From Saprospiraceae bacterium (lineage in GTDB: Bacteria > Bacteroidota > Bacteroidia > Chitinophagales > Saprospiraceae), in the NCBI GenBank assembly GCA_016710265.1, contig JADJJL010000007.1, forward strand, positions 186,001 through 250,000: a stretch of DNA of 64,000 nucleotides, given 5' to 3'. Made by a program: the position numbers and the translations under genes. Below the pieces are notes generated by a model. It was not told the DNA's origin and made no database searches. It saw only the letters and a program-made list of their open reading frames with translations. Every line of letters begins with the position of its first letter. The stretch's first letter is position 1. This document shows positions 35,656 through 45,979 of the stretch, piece by piece.

Positions 35656-37437
35656 TTAGAAGCAATAACCATTAACTTCAATTGCTTTTAGTGCAATCAT
35701 TCGACGCAAATTTTTAACATTGGGAGCATCATATCTGCTGAATCTTTTAACTCCCAAAAGCATAATTCTAAGTTCGTCGCCCTCAGCAAAAGAAGCCAAT
35801 GCATCCTGGGCATTTTTAATAATTCTGGTTTGAGCATCCCAAATAAATATACGCATCGCTGCTTCAAATAATTCCAAATTTGTTTCTCCTTTGTCACGCA
35901 ATTTCATTAATCGCAAATAAATAGATTCAGTATTGTAGGCATCAATTGCTATATCTGCAATGTTCATTAGAATTTCTTGTTGATCCTTTAAATCATGCTT
36001 CCCATCCATTTGGTATTTCACTGCAGCTCCTGCAACCATCAACAGTGTCTTTTTAAATTCCCTAATGCTCCTTAATTCAAGTCCATAAGGCCCATCAGGA
36101 ATCTCCATAGAAGGCATTCCAGTTAACTCCTTTTGAACTGCCCATGCTGGCCCAACCAAATCCAACTCACCCTTCAATGCTCTTTTAAGGATCATGTTGA
36201 TGGCCAGCATTCTATTTATTTCATTGGTACCCTCATAAATTCGATTGATTCTGGCATCTCTGTAAATTCTTGCAGGCAAATATTCTTCAGAAAATCCATA
36301 GCCTCCAAAGCATTGAAGCATTTCATCCACCACGTAATCTAAAACTTCCGAGCCATTAATTTTAATAATGGCACATTCTACTGCATATTCTTCAGCAGCT
36401 TTTAACATGGCTGCAGCATATCCGGTACCCATTGCAGTTTCTTGTGATTTTTTGTCTTCCATTAAATCGCTCACACGATAGACTGTCGATTCTAATACAA
36501 CAACGCGTACGATAGATTCCGCAATTTTATACTGGATAGCGCCATAGCTGGAAATCGGATGATCAAATTGAATCCGTGTGTTGGCATATTTTACCATTTC
36601 ATCAATAGAACGTTTACACCCACCCATGGCCATTGTTCCTAGTTTGTAGCGGCCAATATTAAGTACATTAAAAGCTATTAAATGCCCCTTTCCAATTTGA
36701 CCTAGTATTTGAGTTTTATGAATTTTTAGATTTTCAAAAAAAACCTGCCTTGTAGACGAGCCTTTAATTCCCAATTTGTGTTCCTCAGCTCCAAGGACTA
36801 ATCCATCCGTTCCTTTGTCTACAATAAAACCAGTAAATTTATTTCCATCTATCTGGGCAAATACAATAAAAACATCTGCAAATCCAGCATTGGAAATCCA
36901 CATTTTTTGGCCATTTAAGATATAATGTTCACCATCAATATCCAAATCAGCTTTAGTCTTAGCGCTTAATGCATCACTTCCCGAGCCAGGTTCTGTAAGA
37001 CAATAACAAGCCTTGAGCGTTCCATTGCTCAAGCCTGGAAGATATTTATGTTTTTGTTCTTCTGTTCCAAAATATAAAATTGGCAACATTCCAATGCCTG
37101 TGTGAGCTGCAATGCTTGTATTAAAAGAAGCATCGCCTCTTCCAAGTTCTTCTGAGATTAACGTATTGGAATGGGTATCCAGAGCCATTCCTCCAAATTC
37201 TTCAGGGATATGTGCACCCAATAACCCCAAAGAAGCTGCTTGTTCTAATAATGATACTTGTTCTTCTAATTTATGTCCTCTATGTCGGATTTCTGATTCA
37301 ACAAAATCTCTGACCATAGATCGAATCATTTTTTGATCTTCATTAAGGTCCTCTGGAATAAAATTGCTTTTAAAGTCTGTTTCAAGGATGATAAATTCTC
37401 CACCTTTCAGAACTTTCTCTTCAGTTTTAGTGCTCAT
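35656..37437 (-). CDS. Acyl-CoA dehydrogenase
   Basis: 593 residues, longer than short-chain enzymes (about 380) and like the long-chain/VLCAD type with an extra C-terminal domain. It oxidises acyl-CoA to trans-2-enoyl-CoA, with FAD as cofactor. ACYCLTEPGSGSDALSAKT and the WISNAGFADVF box bind FAD and substrate, QCFGGYGFSEEYLPARIYRD is the second signature, and IYEGTNEINRMLAINM contains the catalytic-glutamate region. It lies 10 bases after the prohibitin-type gene. The chain length it uses is not fixed by sequence. Confidence 0.92.
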   Translation of the reverse strand: MSTKTEEKVLKGGEFIILETDFKSNFIPEDLNEDQKMIRSMVRDFVESEIRHRGHKLEEQVSLLEQAASLGLLGAHIPEEFGGMALDTHSNTLISEELGRGDASFNTSIAAHTGIGMLPILYFGTEEQKHKYLPGLSNGTLKACYCLTEPGSGSDALSAKTKADLDIDGEHYILNGQKMWISNAGFADVFIVFAQIDGNKFTGFIVDKGTDGLVLGAEEHKLGIKGSSTRQVFFENLKIHKTQILGQIGKGHLIAFNVLNIGRYKLGTMAMGGCKRSIDEMVKYANTRIQFDHPISSYGAIQYKIAESIVRVVVLESTVYRVSDLMEDKKSQETAMGTGYAAAMLKAAEEYAVECAIIKINGSEVLDYVVDEMLQCFGGYGFSEEYLPARIYRDARINRIYEGTNEINRMLAINMILKRALKGELDLVGPAWAVQKELTGMPSMEIPDGPYGLELRSIREFKKTLLMVAGAAVKYQMDGKHDLKDQQEILMNIADIAIDAYNTESIYLRLMKLRDKGETNLELFEAAMRIFIWDAQTRIIKNAQDALASFAEGDELRIMLLGVKRFSRYDAPNVKNLRRMIALKAIEVNGYCF

Positions 37438-37447
37438 AATTTAACAT

Positions 37448-38356
37448 TTATTGTCCATTTAATATTAACGGATTGTTCTTTCCATTTAGTACGATGACCT
37501 TTGCATTTGACGAGGTCGCTAATTCTTTATAAGCTTTAATCATTTCATATTCAAGTTGCTTTTCAGTTAAACCAGTATTAATAATCCTTTGGTAGTCTGC
37601 AATTCCCTGTGCCTCCACTCTTTTCCTTTCTGCTTCTTGTTTCTCTTTCATAAGCACAAATTGCATTTTCTGAGATTCTTGCTCTGCTTGTATTTTAACT
37701 TCAATAGATGATTTTACACTAGCTGGTAATGCGATATTTCTAATTAATAATTGCTCTAAGGTCAATCCTCTCGCAAAAAAATCAGTTTCAATCGTTTTAA
37801 AAATTTGAAGTTGAAATGCATCTCTTTTACTGGAATAAAGTTCAATAGCTTCATATGCAACTGAATAATCTCTAATTCTTGACCTTGCCAATGGTCTGAT
37901 AATTTTATCTCTGTAATCACTTCCAATTTCATTATAAATTTTAGGAGCTGAACTTGGAATTACTTTATACAGAACGGTTACATCAATGACAATTTCCAAA
38001 CCGTCTTTTGTCAATGCCCTTATGGCATCATCACCTGTAGAATGTGCCTCATCATTCGAACCACTCATGGTGTAGTTTTGCGTTCGCACATCCATTTCAT
38101 GCACTACGAGCAAAGGATTAATAATATGAAGTCCAGGATTCAATATATCATTTTGCACTTGCCCAAACAAAACTTTGACCCCAACTTGACCTGCATTGAT
38201 TTGCAAAATACAAGATGTTAGAAAACCAATGATCACCAAGACCAATCCAAAGGTTCTCATTCCAACTCCAATCTTTTTTAAATTTGGATGTTGGTTACTC
38301 TGATTAAATATAAAATGCGCAATAATGATTACAATACCGATGATGATCAATGCCAT
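37448..38356 (-). CDS. Prohibitin-type SPFH/Band 7 protein
   Basis: 302 residues. Two hydrophobic segments (2-18 and 32-50, the second containing a cysteine) lead into an SPFH domain: QVGVKVLFGQVQNDILNPGLH, then VLYKVIPSSAPKIYNEIG and LARSRIRDYSVAYEAIEL, all prohibitin-like. An alanine/glutamate-rich coiled coil follows (KIQAEQESQKMQFVLMKEKQ). Such proteins form large membrane rings with a scaffold or protease-control role. It heads a run with the acyl-CoA dehydrogenase and the LptF/G permease genes. Confidence 0.88.
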   Translation of the reverse strand: MALIIIGIVIIIAHFIFNQSNQHPNLKKIGVGMRTFGLVLVIIGFLTSCILQINAGQVGVKVLFGQVQNDILNPGLHIINPLLVVHEMDVRTQNYTMSGSNDEAHSTGDDAIRALTKDGLEIVIDVTVLYKVIPSSAPKIYNEIGSDYRDKIIRPLARSRIRDYSVAYEAIELYSSKRDAFQLQIFKTIETDFFARGLTLEQLLIRNIALPASVKSSIEVKIQAEQESQKMQFVLMKEKQEAERKRVEAQGIADYQRIINTGLTEKQLEYEMIKAYKELATSSNAKVIVLNGKNNPLILNGQ

Positions 38357-38439
38357 GTTGGATTTTTTTTAAATAATAAATTGCAAATTAGTTCTAGATA
38401 GTATAACCAGATGAGTATAACTTAATATAAAATTATTCT

Positions 38440-41400
38440 TTATTTTATTAAGTTTACATTTCCCTTTCTTGTAAATTCTTTTGCTTCAAAACAGAAATAC
38501 CTTAGATAATAACCATAAACATCAGGTGATAAAAAATCTCCTTTAAATGTCCCATCCCAACCAGGTTCAGCCATTTCTGTTTCAAAAACTTTCTCACCCC
38601 ACCGAGTATAAATTTCTAATTTCACTTTTGTAAGAAAATCACTTCTTGGATAGAAAAAATCATTTTTTCCATCGCTATTTGGACTAAAAGCATTTGGGAG
38701 AAAAACAGCTTCTTCACAGGTTTTAACCATTACAGTGACCGATGCTGTAGATATGCATCCTAATTCATCTGTGACCGTAACAGTATAAGTAGTGGTAACC
38801 ATTGGCATGGCCATTGGATTAAAAATGTCCAATGCGGTTATTGATCCATCGTCCGGCCCCCAACGATAAGTATATCTACTATCTTCAACTGTAGTCAGTT
38901 GAGTTTTATATCCTGGAACGATCATGGCAGGTTCAGCTTTGGCAAAAATCTCTCTACCTACTTGACTTACCGTGATCGTGTGACTTGTTTCCCAAATGCA
39001 TCCCAATCCATTGTCGATGGTCAAGGTATATGTAGTTGTAACATCCGGTGAAACAGTAACTTTTGATGAATCATCAGGTCCAATAATCCCATCTTTGGGT
39101 GTCCATTTATACGTATGTCCATCGGGCAAAATTGTGTCCAATTGTAACATCACGGTGTCAAATGAACACATTTGATCAGGGCCAATAATCTTGCCCTTAA
39201 AGTCAAAAAGTGTAACAATGACTGAATCAATAAATGAACAACCAAATTTGTCTGTCAACTTTATAATAAAATAATCACTTGAATCAATTTTTACAGTAAT
39301 TTTATTACCAGAGCCAATTCTATTCCCGTTTGAATCACACCAAAACACTGTATCCAGGTAATTAATGGTATCAATCACAGTCAACATGATGGTTGCTGGT
39401 TCGCATAAAATTGTATCCTTTGGCAATAAAAGTGAATCCCATTTTATCGGAAAAAGCAATACATCAACTGTGTCAAAAAACGGGCACTCCGGAAAATCTG
39501 GGTGTTGAATTTTAACATAGTATCTTGTATATTCACCACAGCAAACATTCGGGTTATAATAAGTTGAGTCTTCCAACAATTCCCCAGGTGACCACATATG
39601 GATTAAAGTTGAATCTCCATTTGGGTTTAAATCCGTACATTGTCCCCTGCAAATCGTAATTGGAGAGGCTAATGGTTTTACATAAAATACAGCCACCTCC
39701 TTGCATAAGGTTCTTGTGCATACTGAATCAACAGTTAGACAAATCTTATATCGGCCTGTCTTTTGATAAGTATATTCGTCCATGGCTTTCGTGGACATAC
39801 CAACTCCATCACCAAAATCCCATTTGATTTTGCCTTTGGCATTGGTATTTACTTTAATTTTAAGTGAACCACACTCAGAAATTACTTCGAAATCCACATC
39901 AGGAGGGCTAACTGCTTGAACTAATATTGAATCTGTAATCATACAACCATGTTGATTGGTTGCTTTAAATGTCAAATAATATTTTCCAACTTGGGAAAAT
40001 AAAACACAAATTTCGTTTGTGCCTTGTCCTGCTACAATGACACTATCTGGTTTCCAATCGAAAGTCAAGCTGTCTGTAGGATCTAGAGGCATTAATTTAA
40101 TTTTTAATGTATCTCCAATGCAAATAACTTGTTCTCTTGAAAATTGAAATTTAACAGAATGATCCAATAATCTAATACATTTAACACTTTGACATTCATC
40201 TTTTTTACCTGCTCTTATATAGATGTTCCTATCTCCATTTATGTTTACCATGATCATTGAATCAGTACCAATGATTTCTCTAAAATCAGGAAAAAAAGAC
40301 CATTCAAAGGTTGTAGTGTTTTTAGAGCTTACCATTAATGTGATTTTGCCATCGCAGGTAAAAGTATCTCCCTTGACTTCAAATAAAACACTGTCTTTAA
40401 CTTTTATATAAATCGAATCGAAAATATTGCATATCCCATCTGTAATGTTGACATAATATGTGATCGAACTATCTGGACTAGCGATGGGGTCATGTGGATT
40501 GGTTAAATCAAGCCATTTGGTGGGTGACCATGTAAACATGTATCTGCGATCCGGGTTTCTCACAATCTTGATGGATTGACCAATGCAAATTTCTAATGAA
40601 TCTCCAATGAGATCAGATTTAATTCGATTGAACACGGTATCTTTAGAAATCGTTGAGGTACATCCATTGCTGTCTGTTATGGTTAACTTTATAGTTAAAT
40701 TTCCATCTCCATTAATGCTAAATATGGGATCTTTTTCTGTGCTTATTAAATTATTATTACCACCTGTCAATATCCAATCGTATCGTACTATTGGAAAATT
40801 AGAAGTTGATTGATCAAAAGCTCTTATCGTAAGATCAGGATCACAATCCAAGTCTAATCGAAAATCAGGTTTCAGAGCAGGATCAATCACAGTCAATAAT
40901 TTTCTAGCTGTATCTGTACATGATCCATTTATCGCTACCAAAACAACTTCATAAGTTCCAGCAGCAGGATAGGTAAAAACTGGATCTTTTTGAGTAGATC
41001 GCAGGTTCCGATTGTTTCTAAAATCAAAAAACCATTCATAAGCCATGACTATCTGGCTATTATTTTTAAATGATTGAGTTAAACCATCGCACAATTCAGA
41101 TTCAATCGTAAAATCAGCCACAGGTTGATCACCGCACTTGACTACATTTATTTGAAAATCTCTTGTAGCAATTCTGATTAATCTACCATTTCTATATTTG
41201 TGGACTACAACTCCCAATAAAAATTGGCCCACAAGAATTGGTTCTCCTGTGATTAATCCAGTAATAGGATCAATTTTAAACGGAGTTCCACCAAATCCGG
41301 CATTTGTAAAATCATTGACCCCATAACCTGTCTTAAAAACGACACTGTCATAAGGAGGAGCATCTGGCCTATCAGCAGGAAATTGAATGGTTTTACCAAG

Positions 41401-42054
41401 ATTTGGCTTAATAAAAAAATAAGCCAACGAATCTCCATCTGGATCAGTTGCAGAATGATCAAAAACAAATGGTTCATTCACACAAGTGTACAATGGTGGA
41501 AAATTCCCAAATTGTGGTCCTGATATATCCCATGTGCTCCGAGATCCTGGTATTCGCACAGAATAAGTTGTACCCGTTTCTAAAGGCAATTCTATATTAG
41601 AAAGTGTTTGATTTCGACAACATCTTTGGTAAACCAAAATAAAATCTTTTTCACTTTCTGGTAAATAAATTCTTCGTGTATAAACGGCTTCATGAACACA
41701 GACCAAATCTGAATTGGGTACGCAAATTTCCTTAGGTACCTCGCGAATGGTATCGTCCTTTACAAAAGCAATCTGGAACACCCCATCAAAACCAACATCA
41801 TAAGCCTTTTGATAATCGCTATAAAAAACACCAATGATGGCTCTAGGATCAAATGGCTCTACACCGTTCTTGCAATCACGTCTAATGACTAAGCGAATAT
41901 CATAATATCCATTGCCAGCTGATTTGTAAGTTAATTGCCCACCTACGATATGTGTTGCAAAAATGGATGAAGATTGACTAAAGTTCAAAACTAAAATTAA
42001 AACGAATTTGAATAAATTCGGACTTAATATATATCGAAACGTGCTTGTTTTCAT
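38440..42054 (-). CDS. Large PKD-repeat surface protein with gliding-motility-type C-terminal domain (T9SS type B)
   Basis: 1204 residues with a signal peptide (FVLILVLNFSQSSSIFATH, about residues 16-35). The first 300 residues form a conserved N-terminal region found in similar proteins. Several PKD and Ig-like domains follow: YEWFFDFRN, KIKWDFGDGVG, and repeated STTYTV or TYTLTI strands. The end is the gliding-motility-associated C-terminal domain (AVFLPNAFSPNSDGKNDFFY, RWGEKVFE, GWDGTFKGDFLSPDVYGYYL), which directs T9SS secretion and surface attachment. It is the last gene of the porP-ompA-PKD locus. Function is probably adhesion or gliding; the ligand is unknown. Confidence 0.88.
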   Translation of the reverse strand: MKTSTFRYILSPNLFKFVLILVLNFSQSSSIFATHIVGGQLTYKSAGNGYYDIRLVIRRDCKNGVEPFDPRAIIGVFYSDYQKAYDVGFDGVFQIAFVKDDTIREVPKEICVPNSDLVCVHEAVYTRRIYLPESEKDFILVYQRCCRNQTLSNIELPLETGTTYSVRIPGSRSTWDISGPQFGNFPPLYTCVNEPFVFDHSATDPDGDSLAYFFIKPNLGKTIQFPADRPDAPPYDSVVFKTGYGVNDFTNAGFGGTPFKIDPITGLITGEPILVGQFLLGVVVHKYRNGRLIRIATRDFQINVVKCGDQPVADFTIESELCDGLTQSFKNNSQIVMAYEWFFDFRNNRNLRSTQKDPVFTYPAAGTYEVVLVAINGSCTDTARKLLTVIDPALKPDFRLDLDCDPDLTIRAFDQSTSNFPIVRYDWILTGGNNNLISTEKDPIFSINGDGNLTIKLTITDSNGCTSTISKDTVFNRIKSDLIGDSLEICIGQSIKIVRNPDRRYMFTWSPTKWLDLTNPHDPIASPDSSITYYVNITDGICNIFDSIYIKVKDSVLFEVKGDTFTCDGKITLMVSSKNTTTFEWSFFPDFREIIGTDSMIMVNINGDRNIYIRAGKKDECQSVKCIRLLDHSVKFQFSREQVICIGDTLKIKLMPLDPTDSLTFDWKPDSVIVAGQGTNEICVLFSQVGKYYLTFKATNQHGCMITDSILVQAVSPPDVDFEVISECGSLKIKVNTNAKGKIKWDFGDGVGMSTKAMDEYTYQKTGRYKICLTVDSVCTRTLCKEVAVFYVKPLASPITICRGQCTDLNPNGDSTLIHMWSPGELLEDSTYYNPNVCCGEYTRYYVKIQHPDFPECPFFDTVDVLLFPIKWDSLLLPKDTILCEPATIMLTVIDTINYLDTVFWCDSNGNRIGSGNKITVKIDSSDYFIIKLTDKFGCSFIDSVIVTLFDFKGKIIGPDQMCSFDTVMLQLDTILPDGHTYKWTPKDGIIGPDDSSKVTVSPDVTTTYTLTIDNGLGCIWETSHTITVSQVGREIFAKAEPAMIVPGYKTQLTTVEDSRYTYRWGPDDGSITALDIFNPMAMPMVTTTYTVTVTDELGCISTASVTVMVKTCEEAVFLPNAFSPNSDGKNDFFYPRSDFLTKVKLEIYTRWGEKVFETEMAEPGWDGTFKGDFLSPDVYGYYLRYFCFEAKEFTRKGNVNLIK

Positions 42055-42072
42055 AAACTTAAAATTATAGGA

Positions 42073-44499
42073 CTATTCATCGATTTCCACTATTTCTACT
42101 CTTCTCTCTTTACTTGCTCTTATTCCAAAAATTGATTTTGGATCCTTTACATCGTCACTAATCCCTGATGGTGCTGAATTTTCTCCAAAAGGTTTTTCTG
42201 CTATTACAAGCTTACCATTGTCAATGAATTTCTTAAATACGCCTTTCTTATATCGGTAGAATTCGTTTTTAGCGCTTTCAATTCGTCTTTGACTCAAATG
42301 ATAATTGTAATGATTAGATGCCAATGGACTTGCATACCCTTTAAAATAAATGATATACTTTTTCCCAGCTTCCAATTCTTCTTCTAATATTACTAAAAAC
42401 CGATCTAATTTCTCTTTGCCACCCTTCACACTGTCTTCAAAAAACTTCAACATATCTTGTCTAGCTGAATCTTTGCCCTCAGTCGTCGATATTCTACTAT
42501 AACGAGTTGCAAATTCCTGGTTGCGCGCATAGTATCTGTTGTATGTAGAATAATATCCTAATCTCGTGGTTGTGTCTAATGTTCTTGGATTAGGGTGGTC
42601 ATTGTCAAAATACAATGCAAGTGGTAAAAAGCTGTACAAAATTCTATCCAAATAAAGTTCTTTGGTTATTTTTCCCCTGTCTTTGCAATCTACTGTAAAT
42701 TCTTTTGAGGCTGGTGCATATCCTTCCTTTTCAGCAGTTACCCTATATTTATGACAGGGCTCCAATTTGAATTGACTAAGATTTGTATTTAAGTTGGTTA
42801 TTAAAACTGGTGCAATCGAAGTATCAGATAAATTGTAAAGAGTTACTTTTGCTCCATTTAAATCCATTCTTGATTGTTTGTCGAAGGTTAACACGTCAAG
42901 ACTTACGTTGGATGGTGTTAAATATAATTTTTTAACAATTTCTTCAAACTCGCCTGGTTTGCCAGACATAAATTGAACTGATTCAGTATCATATCCAGGT
43001 TTACTTGCTTCTAATCGGTATTCTTTATCACACAAAATATCAAACTCATATTGGTTTGAATTTTCCTTTGTAATAATTACTGGTGGTGCATTAGGATTTT
43101 TTAAATCATATAATTTAAGTGTAGCTCCATTCAAATCTTGCTTTGTTACTGCATCATAAACCCATGCACGCAATTTTACATCACAAGGTGGAATTTGAAG
43201 TTTATATAAATCAAGACAGCATGCTTGTGTGATATCGTCCAATAATGCGGACCCTGTTCGATTGGAGGCTAAATAAACGGTCTTTAGATTTTCACCACGT
43301 GTATAATACAGATCATCTAAGCATGAATTAAATGGAGATCCCAAATTAATAGGTTGACCAAAATTATATTTCGCATTTAAACTAGAAGAATAAATATCAT
43401 ACCCTCCAAAACCCAAATGACCTTTAGAGCTGAAATAAAATGTATTTGTAGGAAAGTGATAATAAGGAGTTACATCATCTTGTGGGGTATTAATTTCAGA
43501 TAAATTAATAGGTTCAGAAAATTGGAACTCTTTGTCTATAGTTAGAAACCAAATATCGAAACCACCTTTTCCTCCTGGCTTGTCAGAAACAAAATATAAT
43601 CTTTCAAGCCCACTTATTGGATCTTTAACCCAGTTGGGCTGTGTAGTGGAATATCCGGGAGTATTCACATGATCAGGAAGTTTTTCAGGGCTAAGCCAAT
43701 TGTCATCGTCTGCCACCTTAGCGGTGTATAGATCACATCTCTTATCGTGGTCATTCAAATCTTCACAAACAGTAAATGCAATTTTGTCGCCCTTTGGGTT
43801 AAAACAAATATGTGCTACATTCAATGCTTTAAATTGATCATTAAAATCTTTGACAATAGATACCGTACCATCTTTTTCCTGCTTTAGCACTCCACTTAAT
43901 GTTCGTTTTGGAATTAACTTGTTGTGAATATTGTCAAAACGGTTTGAAGAAAAATAAAACTTCTCATTCTTTTCGAAAGGAGCAAAATCTGAATTTTCAG
44001 AATTTACATTACTTCCCATGTTTTCAATGCTAACACCTTTGGCTGGTTGGTTCATTTGGGTCATTGCCCACTCACATGCACTGATTTGCTTTTCTGCAGT
44101 TGCTTTTAAAAATGGATCATCATCTCCATTTTCAGAAATAAAAATTTTATATGCGGAAATGGCTCCTTGATAATCACATCTACTCTGTGCAATTTGTCCC
44201 CTATAAAATCCAACTTTCGGGTACTTTTTCCCATCCTCTTTATTCCAAAGAGAATCTAAATAAATTCCAGCAAGCTGATATGCTCCATGAAGTCTCGCAG
44301 CTTCTGAAGCTTTAAATAGATATTCAACATTGTCAGGTTCAAATTCTAAAACTTCCTTGTATTTAATTAATGCGTCATAATAATTTTTAGATGCAAAGGA
44401 CCTGTCCCCTACTTCCAAGAGTGATTTCTTGCTTGCAGATTGCGCACAAATTGACCCCGTCAAAAAGCACAAAATAATAATCGAAATATATTTGTTCAT
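42073..44499 (-). CDS. OmpA-family protein with TPR, PD40 and duplicated CNA-like domains (PorE-like)
   Basis: 808 residues with a signal peptide (about 1-20, ending CAQ). TPR-like helices occupy 25-145. WD40/PD40-type propeller strands (FYFSSNRFDN, LYFVSDKPGGKGGFDIW, FYFSSKGHLGFGGYDIY) occupy 165-435. Two tandem carboxypeptidase-regulatory/CNA-B-like domains at about 441-527 and 532-617 are clear duplicates (DLNGATLKLYDL and DLNGAKVTLYNL). A C-terminal OmpA domain follows (720-808, HYNYHLSQRRIESAKNEFYR). The layout matches the PorE-type link between T9SS parts and peptidoglycan. It is inferred to work with the PorP/SprF protein just upstream. Confidence 0.87.
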   Translation of the reverse strand: MNKYISIIILCFLTGSICAQSASKKSLLEVGDRSFASKNYYDALIKYKEVLEFEPDNVEYLFKASEAARLHGAYQLAGIYLDSLWNKEDGKKYPKVGFYRGQIAQSRCDYQGAISAYKIFISENGDDDPFLKATAEKQISACEWAMTQMNQPAKGVSIENMGSNVNSENSDFAPFEKNEKFYFSSNRFDNIHNKLIPKRTLSGVLKQEKDGTVSIVKDFNDQFKALNVAHICFNPKGDKIAFTVCEDLNDHDKRCDLYTAKVADDDNWLSPEKLPDHVNTPGYSTTQPNWVKDPISGLERLYFVSDKPGGKGGFDIWFLTIDKEFQFSEPINLSEINTPQDDVTPYYHFPTNTFYFSSKGHLGFGGYDIYSSSLNAKYNFGQPINLGSPFNSCLDDLYYTRGENLKTVYLASNRTGSALLDDITQACCLDLYKLQIPPCDVKLRAWVYDAVTKQDLNGATLKLYDLKNPNAPPVIITKENSNQYEFDILCDKEYRLEASKPGYDTESVQFMSGKPGEFEEIVKKLYLTPSNVSLDVLTFDKQSRMDLNGAKVTLYNLSDTSIAPVLITNLNTNLSQFKLEPCHKYRVTAEKEGYAPASKEFTVDCKDRGKITKELYLDRILYSFLPLALYFDNDHPNPRTLDTTTRLGYYSTYNRYYARNQEFATRYSRISTTEGKDSARQDMLKFFEDSVKGGKEKLDRFLVILEEELEAGKKYIIYFKGYASPLASNHYNYHLSQRRIESAKNEFYRYKKGVFKKFIDNGKLVIAEKPFGENSAPSGISDDVKDPKSIFGIRASKERRVEIVEIDE

Positions 44500-44520
44500 G
44501 GTGATGTCAGGATGAAAGGA

Positions 44521-45567
44521 TTAGAAAATTGGGCAAGCTTTAAGTTGTGAAAGTGGTCTTGCTTTTACAAAAATGTATTGCACAGAAAATTCCGGACCTC
44601 CTCTCCTTCGAGTTGCCACTTTAAATGGAGATGTGTTGACATCATAACTAAAACCAACCAACCAATTATTAATTTCAGCAGCAATTTTAGGAGTGATTGC
44701 ATCTCTTAGTCTTGAGGCTGCGCCTAATAAAAGTGAAAAACTAGATCCTCGTTTGGTATTCAAATAAAATTTTCCATAACCTCCCAATACTATTTCTTGA
44801 TAAGGACCCTGATCTTGGTATAATCCATGAAAAAGCAGATCAAATTTATTTGCAATTTTAAAAGAAGGTAATAAACTTATACTCAATCTCATTGGCAATT
44901 TGGCATTGGCCGTTTGATTAAAAAACTTCTGTTCCGGTTTATTTAAATGAAATACCCCAACTCCTAAATCAAGTTTAGTCCTGTTAGATTTCTGCCAACG
45001 GTAATTTATTCCTCCTGATAAATCTAAAAATCCTCGAGAAGTATTGTCAAAATTTTCTCCCGATGGCAAATTACCATTATGACCAGAATTTGGAACATAT
45101 TGCTCATTCCAGGTTAATTTGTCTTGTTCAAAACGCCTTTGAGCTCCTCCGACCAATGCTCCTAAAGAAATAATGTGGTTATTGGAAATTGGATAAGCGT
45201 AGGAAATACTTAAACCTAGATGCCCCAAACTTAAATGAGAATCTCCTGCCCTATCATAATTGATCAGTAATCCTCCACTCCAAATTCCTTTTGTGGTCCA
45301 CTTTTTAGGATAAAAACGCATATCCACCATACCTGAAAATGTAAGATACTCAACCAATTCATCTACAAACCACTGATTCCTGTAGTTTGCAGCAGCCCGT
45401 ACATCCCCATTAAACATACCGGTCAATGCTGGATTAATGTGGATTGGGGAAGTATAAAATTGAGAATGATGAATGTCTTGAGATCGTATTGGGCTACAGA
45501 ATGTCAGCCAAATTAGTCCAAGGACAAAAGTTGCGGTTAAATGGTTGAGCTTCGTTTTCACAGTCAC
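44521..45567 (-). CDS. PorP/SprF family type IX secretion outer membrane protein
   Basis: 348 residues. A signal peptide (near residues 10-29) is followed by QDIHHSQFYTSPIHINPALTG, the near-invariant start of PorP/SprF barrels. The rest is beta-strand rich, ending in aromatic strands. These outer membrane proteins help specific substrates (for example SprB) reach the surface. The following OmpA and PKD genes make this a standard substrate-plus-secretion-helper locus. Spacing is 21 and 18 bases, so one operon is likely. Confidence 0.9.
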   Translation of the reverse strand: MTVKTKLNHLTATFVLGLIWLTFCSPIRSQDIHHSQFYTSPIHINPALTGMFNGDVRAAANYRNQWFVDELVEYLTFSGMVDMRFYPKKWTTKGIWSGGLLINYDRAGDSHLSLGHLGLSISYAYPISNNHIISLGALVGGAQRRFEQDKLTWNEQYVPNSGHNGNLPSGENFDNTSRGFLDLSGGINYRWQKSNRTKLDLGVGVFHLNKPEQKFFNQTANAKLPMRLSISLLPSFKIANKFDLLFHGLYQDQGPYQEIVLGGYGKFYLNTKRGSSFSLLLGAASRLRDAITPKIAAEINNWLVGFSYDVNTSPFKVATRRRGGPEFSVQYIFVKARPLSQLKACPIF

Positions 45568-45979
45568 ATATTTAAACTTGAGATAATATATTAAAATCTA
45601 AAAATCAAACACTTTAGATGATTTAAGAACATTAATATCCAGAATACAATGGTTATTCGGGAGGAGAAAAAACATAAAATATCTTAAAAACAAGATCTAT
45701 TTCATGAAAATGGTCTTGCAAATATAACAATATTAAGATAATACGTATCTAGAAAAATAAATTTATTTGATCGTTTCCTTGTCAATTATTTTTCATTTGA
45801 ACGACCCACAAAAAATCATCTTACTCCATTAAAACATCAATTAGATAGTTTGGATAGCGATTTAATTACAGTCATTTGATTCACCTAAGTCAAATGAAGT
45901 TCAAAAATAAGCCGTCAGTATTTAATTAATTAAATTTCGCCTTAACTACAATAGCCTTTAACTGAAGGAATTGTTTGAT
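45568..45979. other. Intergenic region of about 410 bases
   Basis: AT-rich stretch upstream of the porP locus and downstream of the T9SS-sorted gene at 45980. No gene, tRNA or clear hairpin was found. It holds the promoter-like TATATTTG (45719-45726), suggesting a leader of about 140 bases for porP, and several short AT-rich inverted runs of low significance. Confidence 0.5.
45719..45726 (-). promoter_or_regulatory. Putative -7 promoter element (TATATTTG) upstream of the porP locus
   Basis: TATATTTG followed by C on the minus strand is a full TAnnTTTG match. It lies 151 bases upstream of the PorP/SprF start, so a leader of roughly 140 bases would be transcribed. No TTG was seen at the -33 position. 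Confidence 0.35.

Noticed and set aside
45568..45979. Possible small RNA or origin in the intergenic stretch
   Set aside because: No stable hairpin with T-run, DnaA-box cluster or conserved-looking frame was found; only a promoter-like element is reported.
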